Positions 26,709 through 34,954 of a stretch of 64,000 nucleotides of DNA are shown here, piece by piece. The stretch is from Promicromonospora sp. AC04 (GTDB lineage Bacteria; Actinomycetota; Actinomycetes; Actinomycetales; Cellulomonadaceae). The position numbers and the translations under genes are program-made. The stretch covers positions 682,001 through 746,000 of the forward strand of contig NZ_QBUG01000001.1 in NCBI RefSeq assembly GCF_003058225.1. Direction: 5' to 3'. The notes under the pieces are model-generated. The model saw only the letters and a list, made by a program, of their open reading frames with translations. It did no database searches and had not been told where the DNA came from. Numbering within the stretch: the stretch's first letter is position 1; every line of letters begins with the position of its first letter.

Positions 26709-26756
26709 CCGTGTCGGACGTGCAGGTCACCGGGGTGACCTGCACGTCCGACACGG
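26709..26756 (-). terminator. Perfect 23-bp inverted repeat between binding-protein and permease genes
   Basis: The arms 26709-26731 and 26734-26756 are perfect complements with a 2-nt centre. It lies between the binding-protein stop (26787) and the permease start (26678). It is probably a partial terminator or 3' stabiliser that keeps the binding protein in excess over the permeases. Confidence 0.65.
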
Positions 26757-26786
26757 CGGACCGTGCGCCGGTCAGGACGGACGGCT

Positions 26787-28076
26787 TTAGAAGCCGTACC
26801 CGTCGTTCGACGCGATGTTGGTGTCGATCTCCTGCACGGCACCGTCGAGCGTGGACTGCACGTCCGCGCCGTTCATGATGTCCTTCGCGGCCTTCTCGAA
26901 GGTCGAGGAGATGACCGGGTACGCGGGCGTCTCGGGGCGCGGCACGGCGAACTCCTGCGACAGCTCCACGAACGGCTTCAGCTTCCCCTCCGGCCCGAAG
27001 TGCTCGGACGCCGCGGTGGCGGCCTCGGTCGCCGGGATGACCACCTGCTTGTCGCTGAACGCGGTGATGTACTCGTCCTGGAAGCTGAACTCCAGGTAGG
27101 CGCGGGCGCCCTCGGGCGACTCGCACGTCGACGAGATGCCCCACTGCCAGGAGGCGCCGCCGATCTTGGGGCCGTCGCCGAAGTCCGGCGGCGGGAGGAA
27201 CAGCACGTCGTCGCCCGCGGCCTTGACCGCGTCGAGCGCGTTCCACATGCCCGTGTAGCTCAGCGCGACCTCGTCGTTGTTGAACTCCTCGTTGCCGATC
27301 GTGCCGCCGTTGCTGGTCCAGCCCTTGGCGAAGGCGTCCTGGAACCACGTGAAGAACTCCACGGCTTCCGGCCCGTTGAGCGCTCCCTCGGCGGAGAGCA
27401 TCGTGTCGCGGTCGATCAGGTCGCCGCCCGCGCTCTGCAGCATGGGCGAGTAGGCGTACGACCACCACTCGCCGGCGTCCTCGGCGCCGATGTCCAGCGG
27501 CGTGTCGTAGCCGGCCTCCTTGAGGGTGCCCAGGGCGTCGTCGAACTCGTCGATCGTCCACGGCTCGTCCACCGTGGGGATGCGGATGTTGTTGTCCTCG
27601 AGCACCGACCTGCGGGCGATGACGCCGAGCGCGGCGTCCCAGTAGCCCGCGCTGTAGATCTCGTCCTGGTACGAGCCGACGGCGGTCGGCAGGAGCGAGT
27701 CCGTGATCTCGGTCGGCAGGTCGAGCGGCTGGATGTAGCCGGCCCACGCCCAGTTCGGGACGATCGGGCCGTCCATGTCGAGCAGGCACGGGAGGTCGTC
27801 AGCGGCGGCGGCCGCGACGATCGCGTCGTTGTAGGCGCCCTGCGGGAACGACTCCTCGACCACCTCGTACTCGTCCTGCGACGCGTTGAAGTCCTTGACG
27901 ATCTGCTCGTAGACCTCCAGCTCCGCGGGGTTGCCCGCGGAGTGGGTCCACATGGTCAGCTGCACGCGCCCGTCGTCGGACGTGGTGCCGCCCTGCCCGG
28001 CCTGGCCGCACGCCGTGAGGGCGAGGGCCCCCAAAGCGGACACGGATAGGATCTTCGCGAGGGATCCTCGGTTCAT
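26787..28076 (-). CDS. Sugar ABC transporter substrate-binding lipoprotein
   Basis: 429 residues; AAAGGA lies 7 nt before ATG 28076. The lipobox is ALTAC with Cys23. It has the family-1 (MalE/UgpB-like) extracellular solute-binding fold: LTMWTHSAGNPAELEVYEQIVKDFN at the N-terminus and FLPPPDFGDGPKIGGASWQWGIS mid-chain. It is anchored outside and delivers its ligand to the two downstream permeases. The ligand is likely an oligosaccharide, possibly fructo-oligosaccharide given the downstream GH-J enzyme, by inference. Confidence 0.9.
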   Translation of the reverse strand: MNRGSLAKILSVSALGALALTACGQAGQGGTTSDDGRVQLTMWTHSAGNPAELEVYEQIVKDFNASQDEYEVVEESFPQGAYNDAIVAAAAADDLPCLLDMDGPIVPNWAWAGYIQPLDLPTEITDSLLPTAVGSYQDEIYSAGYWDAALGVIARRSVLEDNNIRIPTVDEPWTIDEFDDALGTLKEAGYDTPLDIGAEDAGEWWSYAYSPMLQSAGGDLIDRDTMLSAEGALNGPEAVEFFTWFQDAFAKGWTSNGGTIGNEEFNNDEVALSYTGMWNALDAVKAAGDDVLFLPPPDFGDGPKIGGASWQWGISSTCESPEGARAYLEFSFQDEYITAFSDKQVVIPATEAATAASEHFGPEGKLKPFVELSQEFAVPRPETPAYPVISSTFEKAAKDIMNGADVQSTLDGAVQEIDTNIASNDGYGF

Positions 28077-28154
28077 GATGGATTCCTTTCCTGGTGGCCG
28101 ACGTCCGCGTCGGGCACCGCTCTGCGACCGCCGCGAGGCGGTCATGGGGTTGTG

Positions 28155-29213
28155 TCAGGCTCGTCGCCGGCTGGAGTTGGCTGCTGCTGCCGGCGGCGAG
28201 CTCACGGAGTCCCGACGGATGATCGGGCACGGCATGAGGTATGTCTGGTCGGGCGCCGGGGGTTCCCGGGCCCCGAGGGCAACCTCGGTCGCCCACCGCC
28301 CCATCTCGTAGTGGGGCAGAGCGACGGTGGTCAGCGGCGGGTCAAGTTCGCCCGCGACCAGCTGCTGGTCGTCGTAGCCGACGACGGAGAGGTCGGCCGG
28401 GATCTCCAGCCCGCGATGGCGCGCGGCGACGTACGCCCCCGCCGCCATCCGGTCGTTGAAGCAGAAGATCGCCGTCGGACGAAGGTCTGCCGGCAGGTCC
28501 AGGAGGCGCTCGGTCGCAGCGCGTCCGCTGGCCGACGTCGTCTCGCTGCCGTGGACGTGCCAGGCCGGATCCGGCGTGATGCCCGCCTCTGCGAGCACCT
28601 CCAGGTACGCCTGGCGACGCAGACCTGACGCGACGGGCGGGTTCAGCTCCTCCGCGTCGACGTAGGCGATGCGCCGGTGGCCCGCCGCGACCAGCTCGCG
28701 TACGGCGGCCCGGCCGCCGGCGAGCTCGTCGGGCACGACGGCGGGGTGTCCGCCCGAGACGGGGCGGCAGTCGAGGAACACCGACTGGGCCGGGAGGTCC
28801 GCCGGCGTCTCGACGACCTGGTGCCACATGCAGGCGTAGATCATCGCGTCGACCTGCTGGTCGACGAGCGCGCGGATCGCGTCGCGCTCCACCGCCGGGT
28901 CGGCGTCGGTGTTCACGAGGAAGACGAGGTGGCCGTGCTCCCGCGCCGCGTCCTGCGCGCCGGCGAGCATCCGTCCGGCGAACGGCGTCGTCGCGATCAC
29001 GTCGGAGACGAGGCCGATGGTCCGGGTGCGCTGCATCCGCAGGCCGCGGGCTATCGAGTTCGGCGTGTAGCCGACGGTGGCCGCCGCCTCGCGCACCCGC
29101 ACGCGCGTCTCCTCGGAGATCCGCGCCCCGGTGCGGTCATTGAGGACGAGCGAGACCGTGCTGGTCGAGACACCGGCCGCAGCCGCGACGTCGGAGATTC
29201 GAACCCGTGCCAT
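28155..29213 (-). CDS. LacI-family regulator of the GH-J/ABC locus
   Basis: 352 residues. The N-terminal HTH (VRISDVAAAAGVSTSTVSLVLNDRTGARISEETRVRV) and the hinge helix (IARGLR) are followed by a periplasmic-binding-like effector domain (GHRRIAYVDAEE, AIFCFNDRMAAGAY, SVVGYDDQ). SD GGAGGA precedes the ATG. It is transcribed in the same direction as the ABC genes, so it is a first gene or upstream regulator. By family it is a repressor relieved by a sugar. Confidence 0.9.
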   Translation of the reverse strand: MARVRISDVAAAAGVSTSTVSLVLNDRTGARISEETRVRVREAAATVGYTPNSIARGLRMQRTRTIGLVSDVIATTPFAGRMLAGAQDAAREHGHLVFLVNTDADPAVERDAIRALVDQQVDAMIYACMWHQVVETPADLPAQSVFLDCRPVSGGHPAVVPDELAGGRAAVRELVAAGHRRIAYVDAEELNPPVASGLRRQAYLEVLAEAGITPDPAWHVHGSETTSASGRAATERLLDLPADLRPTAIFCFNDRMAAGAYVAARHRGLEIPADLSVVGYDDQQLVAGELDPPLTTVALPHYEMGRWATEVALGAREPPAPDQTYLMPCPIIRRDSVSSPPAAAANSSRRRA

Positions 29214-29239
29214 CCCGTCCTCCTCACGGCGGTGTGAGC

Positions 29240-29259
29240 CTGCTAAATCGATTGATCAC
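29240..29259 (-). promoter_or_regulatory. Putative LacI operator upstream of the LacI gene
   Basis: AAATCGATTG at 29245-29254 contains the perfect 8-bp palindrome AATCGATT with a central CG, a typical LacI/GalR half-site join. It is 32 nt upstream of the LacI start, where autoregulation would be expected. No second copy is evident near the binding-protein gene, so confidence is limited. Confidence 0.4.
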
Positions 29260-29334
29260 ATATTGCACCTGACCCCGCCACGCGTCAAGCCCTCATCGGG
29301 GCTCGCCTCGTGACCCTCGAGGAGGACCTCCGGC

Positions 29335-29369
29335 GCGGGGCTGAGCCGTCCGCATCGGCTCCGCCCCGC
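29335..29369 (-). terminator. Terminator after the GH2 gene
   Basis: The arms 29335-29348 and 29356-29369 pair over 14 positions with one T/C mismatch and a 7-nt loop. It lies 46 nt past the GH2 stop codon in the direction of transcription, separating it from the LacI gene. Confidence 0.6.
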
Positions 29370-29414
29370 TCTGGTTCTGGTCACACAGTTCTGGTCGGGC
29401 GGCGTCCGGCCCGG

Positions 29415-31598
29415 TCACTCCCAGCGCTCACCGCGCCGGTTCGGCTCCTCGATCGGCGCCGCGTCCACGAAGGCGCGCGCCCGCACCGTGCCGCCATGGT
29501 CGACGAGCCAGAGGTGCAGCCGGGCGGACGACACCGGCCCGGGCGGCGGCACGGTGACGCGGACGGCGGGGCTGAGGACGAACGGCTTGGCCTCGACGGC
29601 CTCCGACATGACGCCCCACGGTTCGACGGCGGCGGCAGCGTCGTCGGCTGCGGCTGCGGCGGCGGCGGCGAACGGCGTGCCCGCCGGCACCCAGGCCGCG
29701 CGAACCTGCCCGCTCACGACGTTCGGTCCGTGGTGCGAGACATGCACGTCGAGGGCGAGGTCGGCGTCCGGGACGGCGATGTCGGCGCCCGCGTGCGCCG
29801 GCACCAGGTCGACGACGAGCACCGTGTCGGCGTTGACGTCGCGCGGGTCGAGGCCGCCGCGGTCCTTGGGCCGGCGGTCGGCGTCCAGCAGGCCCGCCAT
29901 CTCGTGCTCGACGTCGGTCAGCTCCGTGTAGACGTACCCGGCGAACCTGTCGTGGCGGCGCAGCTCCTGGGTCTGCCAGCGCAGGTGCCAGGCCCGTTCC
30001 AGGCTCGTGAACCCGGCCCCGTACTCGCTGTTCAGGACGGGTACGCCGGTGCGCGGGTGGTCAGCCGACCCGTACAGCGACTTCCGCGCCACGAAGTCGG
30101 GGGCGAGCCGCACCGGGAAGCTCTCACGCGTGCCGTCGGCCAGGCCCGCGACGTTGGCGGCCCACGCGGCCGGGTCCTCGTCGTAGTAGTGCCAGTCCAC
30201 CAGGTCCGTCCGGACGTGGGCCCAACCCGAGTTCTCGACGATCGGGCGCGAGTCGTCCACGGCGCGTAGCGCCTCGTAGGCCCGCACGACAGCGGCCGAG
30301 CGGTCGGCGCTGCCGGGGATGTCCCAGTCCAGCCCCCACTCCTCGTTGTAGAGGCCCCAGATCACGATGCTCGGGTGGTTCCCGTCCCGCTCGACCATGG
30401 GAGGGATCTGCGCCTCGAACGCGAGCGCGGCCTCGGCGCTGAAGCGGCTCGGGGCGGGCGGCTCGGCCCAGACCAGCATGCCCGTGCGGTCCGCGTGGTG
30501 CAGCCAGCGCGGGTCCTCCAGCTTGATGTGCTTGCGGACCAGGTTGTAGCCCAGGTCCCGCGCGTGCTCCAGGTCGGCGACCAGGGCGTCGACGTCGGGG
30601 GCGGTCTGGCCGGACTCGGGCCAGTAGCCCTGGTCGAGCACTCCGCGCAGGTAGACGCGCTCGTCGTTGAGGTACAGGTGCTCGCCGCGACGGTCGATCC
30701 GGCGCAGCCCGCCGGTGACGCGGACGACGTCGGGAACGACGTCGGTGACGCGGACGACGTCGGTGGCCGGGCCCTCGCCGTCCGCCACCTGCCGCGCGCC
30801 GCGAGCGGACCGGCTGGTCACGGTGAGGACGTACAGGTGCGGGTCGGCCGGGCTCCAGAGCCTCGGCTCGGCGATCTCGACGCGGCCCACCGCGGAGCCG
30901 CGCGCGTCGGCGACCAGCTCGATCCGCTCCCCCGCGCCCGCCTCCGGGCCCGAGCCGGCCGTGACCTCGACGGTCACCACCGCACCCGCCGGTGCGTCGC
31001 CGACGACGTCGACCGCGACGTCGAAGCCGGTCAGCGAGTCGCCCCGCAGCTCGACCCGGGCCGCGTAGGTGCGGCCGCGCGCCTCGAGCCAGACCGGCTG
31101 CCAGATACCCGAGGTGGGGGTGAACGAGACGCTGTCGTAGTCGTCGCGCGGGATCGACCGCTGCTTGCCGTGCGGGATGTCCCGCTTGTCGGCGGGCGCT
31201 TGGACCTCGACCTCCAGCGTTCCCGTGGCCCCGGGCGCCAGGACACCGTCGAGGTCGACCTCGAAGGCCGTGGAGCCGCCGACGTGCTCAGCGACCTGGA
31301 CGCCGTCGACCCGCACGACGGCTCGGTGGTGCACCGCGCCGAAGCAGAGCACGGGCCGCGCCCCCGCCCACTCGGGCGGGACGGCGATCGGGCGCCGGTA
31401 GGTGGCACGTTCCAGCCAGGTACGCCCGACGCCGGAGACCGGTGTCTCCCAGGCGAACGGGACCTTGATCGGCACCGTGCCGCCGGGCACGTCGAGGTCC
31501 CACGTGCCCTCCAGGCTCGTCCAGCGGTCGGACCGGTCGCGGTCGGGGCGGGGATAGTCGGGGCCGGGGTACTCGGGGCGTGTGCGGGCCGAGGTCAT
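29415..31598 (-). CDS. GH2-family beta-glycosidase (galactosidase/glucuronidase-like)
   Basis: 727 residues; GAAAGGC lies 7 nt before ATG 31598. It has GH2 order: N-terminal jelly-roll sugar-binding domain (WTSLEGTWDLDVPGG, YRRPIAVPPEWAGARPVLCFGAV), Ig-like domain, then a TIM barrel with acid/base E419 in GLYNEEWG and nucleophile E525 in LNSEYGAG. There is no signal peptide, so it is cytosolic. A C-terminal Ala-rich stretch is atypical. It is the last gene of the ABC operon, so it should cleave the imported oligosaccharide. The anomeric specificity within GH2 cannot be set from sequence alone. Confidence 0.88.
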   Translation of the reverse strand: MTSARTRPEYPGPDYPRPDRDRSDRWTSLEGTWDLDVPGGTVPIKVPFAWETPVSGVGRTWLERATYRRPIAVPPEWAGARPVLCFGAVHHRAVVRVDGVQVAEHVGGSTAFEVDLDGVLAPGATGTLEVEVQAPADKRDIPHGKQRSIPRDDYDSVSFTPTSGIWQPVWLEARGRTYAARVELRGDSLTGFDVAVDVVGDAPAGAVVTVEVTAGSGPEAGAGERIELVADARGSAVGRVEIAEPRLWSPADPHLYVLTVTSRSARGARQVADGEGPATDVVRVTDVVPDVVRVTGGLRRIDRRGEHLYLNDERVYLRGVLDQGYWPESGQTAPDVDALVADLEHARDLGYNLVRKHIKLEDPRWLHHADRTGMLVWAEPPAPSRFSAEAALAFEAQIPPMVERDGNHPSIVIWGLYNEEWGLDWDIPGSADRSAAVVRAYEALRAVDDSRPIVENSGWAHVRTDLVDWHYYDEDPAAWAANVAGLADGTRESFPVRLAPDFVARKSLYGSADHPRTGVPVLNSEYGAGFTSLERAWHLRWQTQELRRHDRFAGYVYTELTDVEHEMAGLLDADRRPKDRGGLDPRDVNADTVLVVDLVPAHAGADIAVPDADLALDVHVSHHGPNVVSGQVRAAWVPAGTPFAAAAAAAADDAAAAVEPWGVMSEAVEAKPFVLSPAVRVTVPPPGPVSSARLHLWLVDHGGTVRARAFVDAAPIEEPNRRGERWE

Positions 31599-31625
31599 GT
31601 GTGAGCCTTTCGGGGAGTGCGGGCG

Positions 31626-32558
31626 TCAGCCCTTGACGCTTCCGGCGAGGATGCCGTTGATGAAGTGCCGCTGGAGTGCGATGAAGACGATCAGGAGCGG
31701 AACCAGGGCGATCGACGCGGCGGCGAGCAGCTCGCCGGTCACGGTCGCGTAGTCGGCCCCGACCCGGTTGCCGGTGATGTTCTGCGCGAGGGTCGACAGG
31801 ACCACCTGCAACGTGGCCATCCGCTCCGAGCTGGCGGCGACCACCGGCCAGACGAAGTCGTTGTAGATGTTCATGACGGTCAGAACCGCCAGCCCGGCCA
31901 GGGCGGGCCGGATCACGGGCAGCACGATCCTGGTGAAGATGCCGAACTCGCCGCAGCCGTCGACGCGGGCGGCGTCGAGCAGCTCGTCAGGGACGTCCGC
32001 GATCACCTGCCGCATCCAGAAGATGGCGAAGGCGTCGACGGCGCCGGGCAGGACCAGCGCCTGGTAGGTGTTGACCCAGCCCAGCGCCTTCATCTCCAGC
32101 AGCAGCGGGATGATCAGCACGATCGTGGGCAGCATCAGGGTGATCAGGACCGTGCCGAACAGCAGGTCGCGGCCCGGGAACCGGTACTTGGCGAACGCGT
32201 AGGCGGCCAGCGGGGCGCAGAACAGGGTGATGGTCCCCTTGGTGACCAGCACGACCGCCGTGTTGAGGAAGCCCTGGCCGATCGGCACGTCGGCGAACAT
32301 CCGCCGGTAGTTGTCGAGCGTCAGCGCCGTCAGGTCCAGGCCCAGGGGGTCGCTGATGATCTGCGTGGCCGGCTTGAACGCCGAGATCAGCGCCCACACG
32401 ACCGGGGCGAGGAAGGCGAGGGCGAGCAGCAGCAGGAAGACCTGGGAGCCGACGGCGGCGGGCAGCCCACGGGGGCTCGTCCGGGGCGGCCGGGTCGCCG
32501 CCGCGCGGGTCCGGGCCGACCGGGTCCCGGCCGGGGTGGGGGCGTGCGTGGTGGTCAT
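31626..32558 (-). CDS. Carbohydrate ABC transporter permease (MalG-like)
   Basis: 310 residues with SD GGAGGA 5 nt before the ATG. Six TM helices are predicted by eye, and the EAA-type loop is LLDAARVDGCGEFGIFTRIVLPVIRPALAG. It is the partner of the permease ending 1 nt upstream. It follows the CUT1 pattern with no local ATPase gene. An N-terminal Arg/Ala-rich cytosolic tail (about 40 residues) precedes the first helix. Confidence 0.9.
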   Translation of the reverse strand: MTTTHAPTPAGTRSARTRAAATRPPRTSPRGLPAAVGSQVFLLLLALAFLAPVVWALISAFKPATQIISDPLGLDLTALTLDNYRRMFADVPIGQGFLNTAVVLVTKGTITLFCAPLAAYAFAKYRFPGRDLLFGTVLITLMLPTIVLIIPLLLEMKALGWVNTYQALVLPGAVDAFAIFWMRQVIADVPDELLDAARVDGCGEFGIFTRIVLPVIRPALAGLAVLTVMNIYNDFVWPVVAASSERMATLQVVLSTLAQNITGNRVGADYATVTGELLAAASIALVPLLIVFIALQRHFINGILAGSVKG

Positions 32559-32559
32559 G

Positions 32560-33471
32560 TCAGTCCTCCGTCCGCAGGAACCGGACGAACAGCAGCGAGA
32601 GGCCCATGACGACGACCACGAGCAGGAACGAGTTCGCCGCCCCGGTGCCGAGGTCGCCCCGGGTGATGTGCTCGTACAGGTGCAGGCCCGCGGTGGTCGT
32701 CGAGTTGTACGGGCCGCCGTCGGTCACGACGAACGGCTCCGCGAACATCTGGAACACGGCCAGCGTCTGCAGCACCACGGAGAACATCAGGGTGCGCCGC
32801 ACCAACGGGACCGTGATGCTCCAGAGCTGGCGTGTGCGGGACGCGCCGTCGATCGCCGCCGCCTCGTACACGCCCGCATCGATCGACTGCAGGCCGGACA
32901 GCAGGATGATCACGATGAAGCCGGTGGTCTTCCACAGGAACAGCAGCGCCAGGGTCGGCTTGGCGAACTCGCTGGTGGTCAGCCAGCCGACGTCGGGCAG
33001 GCCGACGAGGTTCAGCAGGCTGTTGACCGCGCCGTAGTCCTGGTCGAAGACCACCACCCAGATCTGGGCGACGGCCACCAGCGGCGTCACGAACGGCACC
33101 AGGAACGCGATCCGGTAGAACGAGCGCATGCAGATCTTCGCGTTGTTCAGCAGCACCGCGACCAGCAGGCCGAGCACCACCTGGACCGGGACGATCATCA
33201 GCCAGAGCGCCGCCGAGTTGCCCAGCGAGCCCCAGAACATCTCGTTCCCGAGCAGGTAGGTGTAGTTGTCCCAGCCCACCCACCGCGCGGCGCCCGAGCC
33301 GCGCCAGTCGGTGAAGCTGAGCCGCAGCGTGAACAGCATCGGGTAGACGCTGAACGCCACGAACAGCGCGACGAACGGCAGGACGAACACGTAGGGCGCG
33401 ACCTTGCGGGGCAGCCAGGGCCGCAGCATCGGGCGGCCCCGGCTGCGCCCGGGGGCGACGAGCACGCTCAC
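32560..33471 (-). CDS. Carbohydrate ABC transporter permease (MalF-like)
   Basis: 303 residues from GTG 33471, which overlaps the binding-protein stop (GTGA), so it is translationally coupled. The first TM is YVFVLPFVALFVAFSVYPMLF and the EAA loop is YEAAAIDGASRTRQLWSITVPLVRRT. It is a CUT1 permease. Longer in-frame starts would run into the binding-protein gene. Confidence 0.9.
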   Translation of the reverse strand: MSVLVAPGRSRGRPMLRPWLPRKVAPYVFVLPFVALFVAFSVYPMLFTLRLSFTDWRGSGAARWVGWDNYTYLLGNEMFWGSLGNSAALWLMIVPVQVVLGLLVAVLLNNAKICMRSFYRIAFLVPFVTPLVAVAQIWVVVFDQDYGAVNSLLNLVGLPDVGWLTTSEFAKPTLALLFLWKTTGFIVIILLSGLQSIDAGVYEAAAIDGASRTRQLWSITVPLVRRTLMFSVVLQTLAVFQMFAEPFVVTDGGPYNSTTTAGLHLYEHITRGDLGTGAANSFLLVVVVMGLSLLFVRFLRTED

Positions 33472-34829
33472 TGGCGGTCGACGAGGTTCGTCTGGATGTC
33501 CGCGGTCGACTGCTCGATGACCTCGTCGGGTGTCATGTCGCCGTCGTACATCCGCTGGACGTTCGTGCCGAGGTAGTCGACGGCGCCGGCCCACCACGCG
33601 GGAGCAGGTGCCCCGCCGGGGATCTCGGCGCCGGCCTCGACCGCCGTCGTCCACAGGTCCTGCCCGCCGAGCCCCTCGACCGGGCCGAACAGCGGCTTCG
33701 CCGGGTCCGCCGCCGGGGCGTACGCCGGGATCGAAGTCGCCAGGCCGTTCGGGTAGGTGTCGTTCTCGCCCCACACGGCCCGGTAACCGTCCTCGTCGAA
33801 CATCAGGAACTCGTAGAACAGCCACGCCAGCTCGGCGTTCTCACCGTCCTTGGGCAGCACGAACGACGACCCGCCCATGGCGCCCGAGCGTGCCCCGCCG
33901 TCCTCCCACGCGGGCAGCGGCATGGCGCGCCAGTCGCCGCTGGTCTTCGTGAGCTGCTGCTCGGGGGCGAAGCTGAACCAGATGGCCCAGGGGTAGAACA
34001 CCTGGTCACCGGACTCCAGGGCGCCGACGTCGCTGGGCGAGAGGTACTCCGCCCGCGTGCCGAGGCCCTCCTGGTTGACCGTGTCGAGCCAGCCGAGCAC
34101 CTGCCGGTACTCGTCGGAGTCGAGCTGCAGCTCGCCGTGCTCGTCGGCAAGGGCGGTACCGAGCTGGCTCGCGTACATCTCGAGCTGGAGCTGGCCCAGG
34201 AACGCGCTCTGCTCCAGGTGGATCGGCTTCGATCCCGGCACCGCCTCCTGGTAGGCGCGGGCCGCCGCCAGCAGGTCGTCGTAGGTCTTGATCTCGGTCG
34301 CGTCGATCCCGGCGTCGGTCAGCGCCTTCTCGTTGTAGAAGAGCAGGCCCGGGTCCAGGTCGAAGGGCACGCCGCGGATGGCGCCGTCGAGCGAGTTCAC
34401 GTCGATCTTCTGGGGCGCGATGTCGTCGGTGTAGGGCGCCAGCACGTCGCTCAAGTCCCACAGGTAGTCGGAGAAGCCGGCCACCTTGGCGTCGTCGAGG
34501 AACACGCCGTCGGGCACGTCCGTGCCGGTGATCAGGGTGTTCTGCAGCTTGGCGTCGATGTCGACGGCCTCGTGGTGCACGGTGATGTCCGGGTAGACCT
34601 CGTTGAAGTCGTCGATCACGGCGTCGAACACGTTGAACAGGTCGCCGGACCGGTCCCAGATGGTGATCTCGCCCTGCGGCGACTCGTCGGTGGGCGCCTG
34701 GAGCCGGTCGGCCGCGACCGGCTCCGATCCGCCGGACTCACCGCTCGTGATGGACGGGCCGCAGGCGGCCAGCGCGACCGCGAGGGTCAGGGCGCCGGCC
34801 GCCGCGCGGGTGTTCTGGTTCGGGTGCAT
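33468..34829 (-). CDS. Sugar ABC transporter substrate-binding lipoprotein
   Basis: 453 residues. ATG 34829 has AAGGGAG 4 nt upstream. The lipobox is ALAAC with Cys23. It has the extracellular solute-binding family-1 fold (GEITIWDRSGDLFNVFDAVIDDFNEVYPDITVHHEA; SFVLPKDGENAELAWLFYEFL). It is the first gene of a binding protein-permease-permease-GH2 operon. Two LacI-type operators lie just upstream, implying induction by the imported sugar. The ligand is unknown. Confidence 0.9.
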   Translation of the reverse strand: MHPNQNTRAAAGALTLAVALAACGPSITSGESGGSEPVAADRLQAPTDESPQGEITIWDRSGDLFNVFDAVIDDFNEVYPDITVHHEAVDIDAKLQNTLITGTDVPDGVFLDDAKVAGFSDYLWDLSDVLAPYTDDIAPQKIDVNSLDGAIRGVPFDLDPGLLFYNEKALTDAGIDATEIKTYDDLLAAARAYQEAVPGSKPIHLEQSAFLGQLQLEMYASQLGTALADEHGELQLDSDEYRQVLGWLDTVNQEGLGTRAEYLSPSDVGALESGDQVFYPWAIWFSFAPEQQLTKTSGDWRAMPLPAWEDGGARSGAMGGSSFVLPKDGENAELAWLFYEFLMFDEDGYRAVWGENDTYPNGLATSIPAYAPAADPAKPLFGPVEGLGGQDLWTTAVEAGAEIPGGAPAPAWWAGAVDYLGTNVQRMYDGDMTPDEVIEQSTADIQTNLVDRQ

Positions 34830-34874
34830 GAGCACTCCCTTGTGCATGCGCGGTGCCTGTCGTACCGCGAGGTT

Positions 34875-34890
34875 TTCCAACGTGTGCAAA
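34875..34890. promoter_or_regulatory. LacI operator O1
   Basis: TTCCAACGTGTGCAAA matches the local consensus TTGCAACGTNYGCAAA found four times around this regulator. It is 46 nt upstream of the binding-protein start. Confidence 0.65.
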
Positions 34891-34900
34891 CTATCGCTGC

Positions 34901-34916
34901 TTTGCGCACGTTGCAA
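34901..34916. promoter_or_regulatory. LacI operator O2
   Basis: TTTGCGCACGTTGCAA is the complement of the consensus TTGCAACGTNYGCAAA. It lies 26 bp from O1 (start to start) in the divergent intergenic region, 39 nt before the LacI TTG start, and could control both directions. Confidence 0.65.
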
Positions 34917-34954
34917 GGCCTATCCTTGGTCCACCAGGATGAAAGGGGATCGCG

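Noticed and set aside
29190-29213. tRNA T-arm-like sequence (GGGTTCGAATCTC on the minus strand)
   Set aside because: It is the coding start of the LacI gene (MARVRISD); no acceptor stem or anticodon arm can be formed nearby, so this is a chance match to the T-loop consensus.
30700-30780. Near-direct repeat GACGCGGACGACGTCGG inside the GH2 gene
   Set aside because: It is a two-copy in-frame repeat coding VVRVTDVVPDVVRVT in the Ig-like domain region; short and within coding sequence, no sign of a mobile element.
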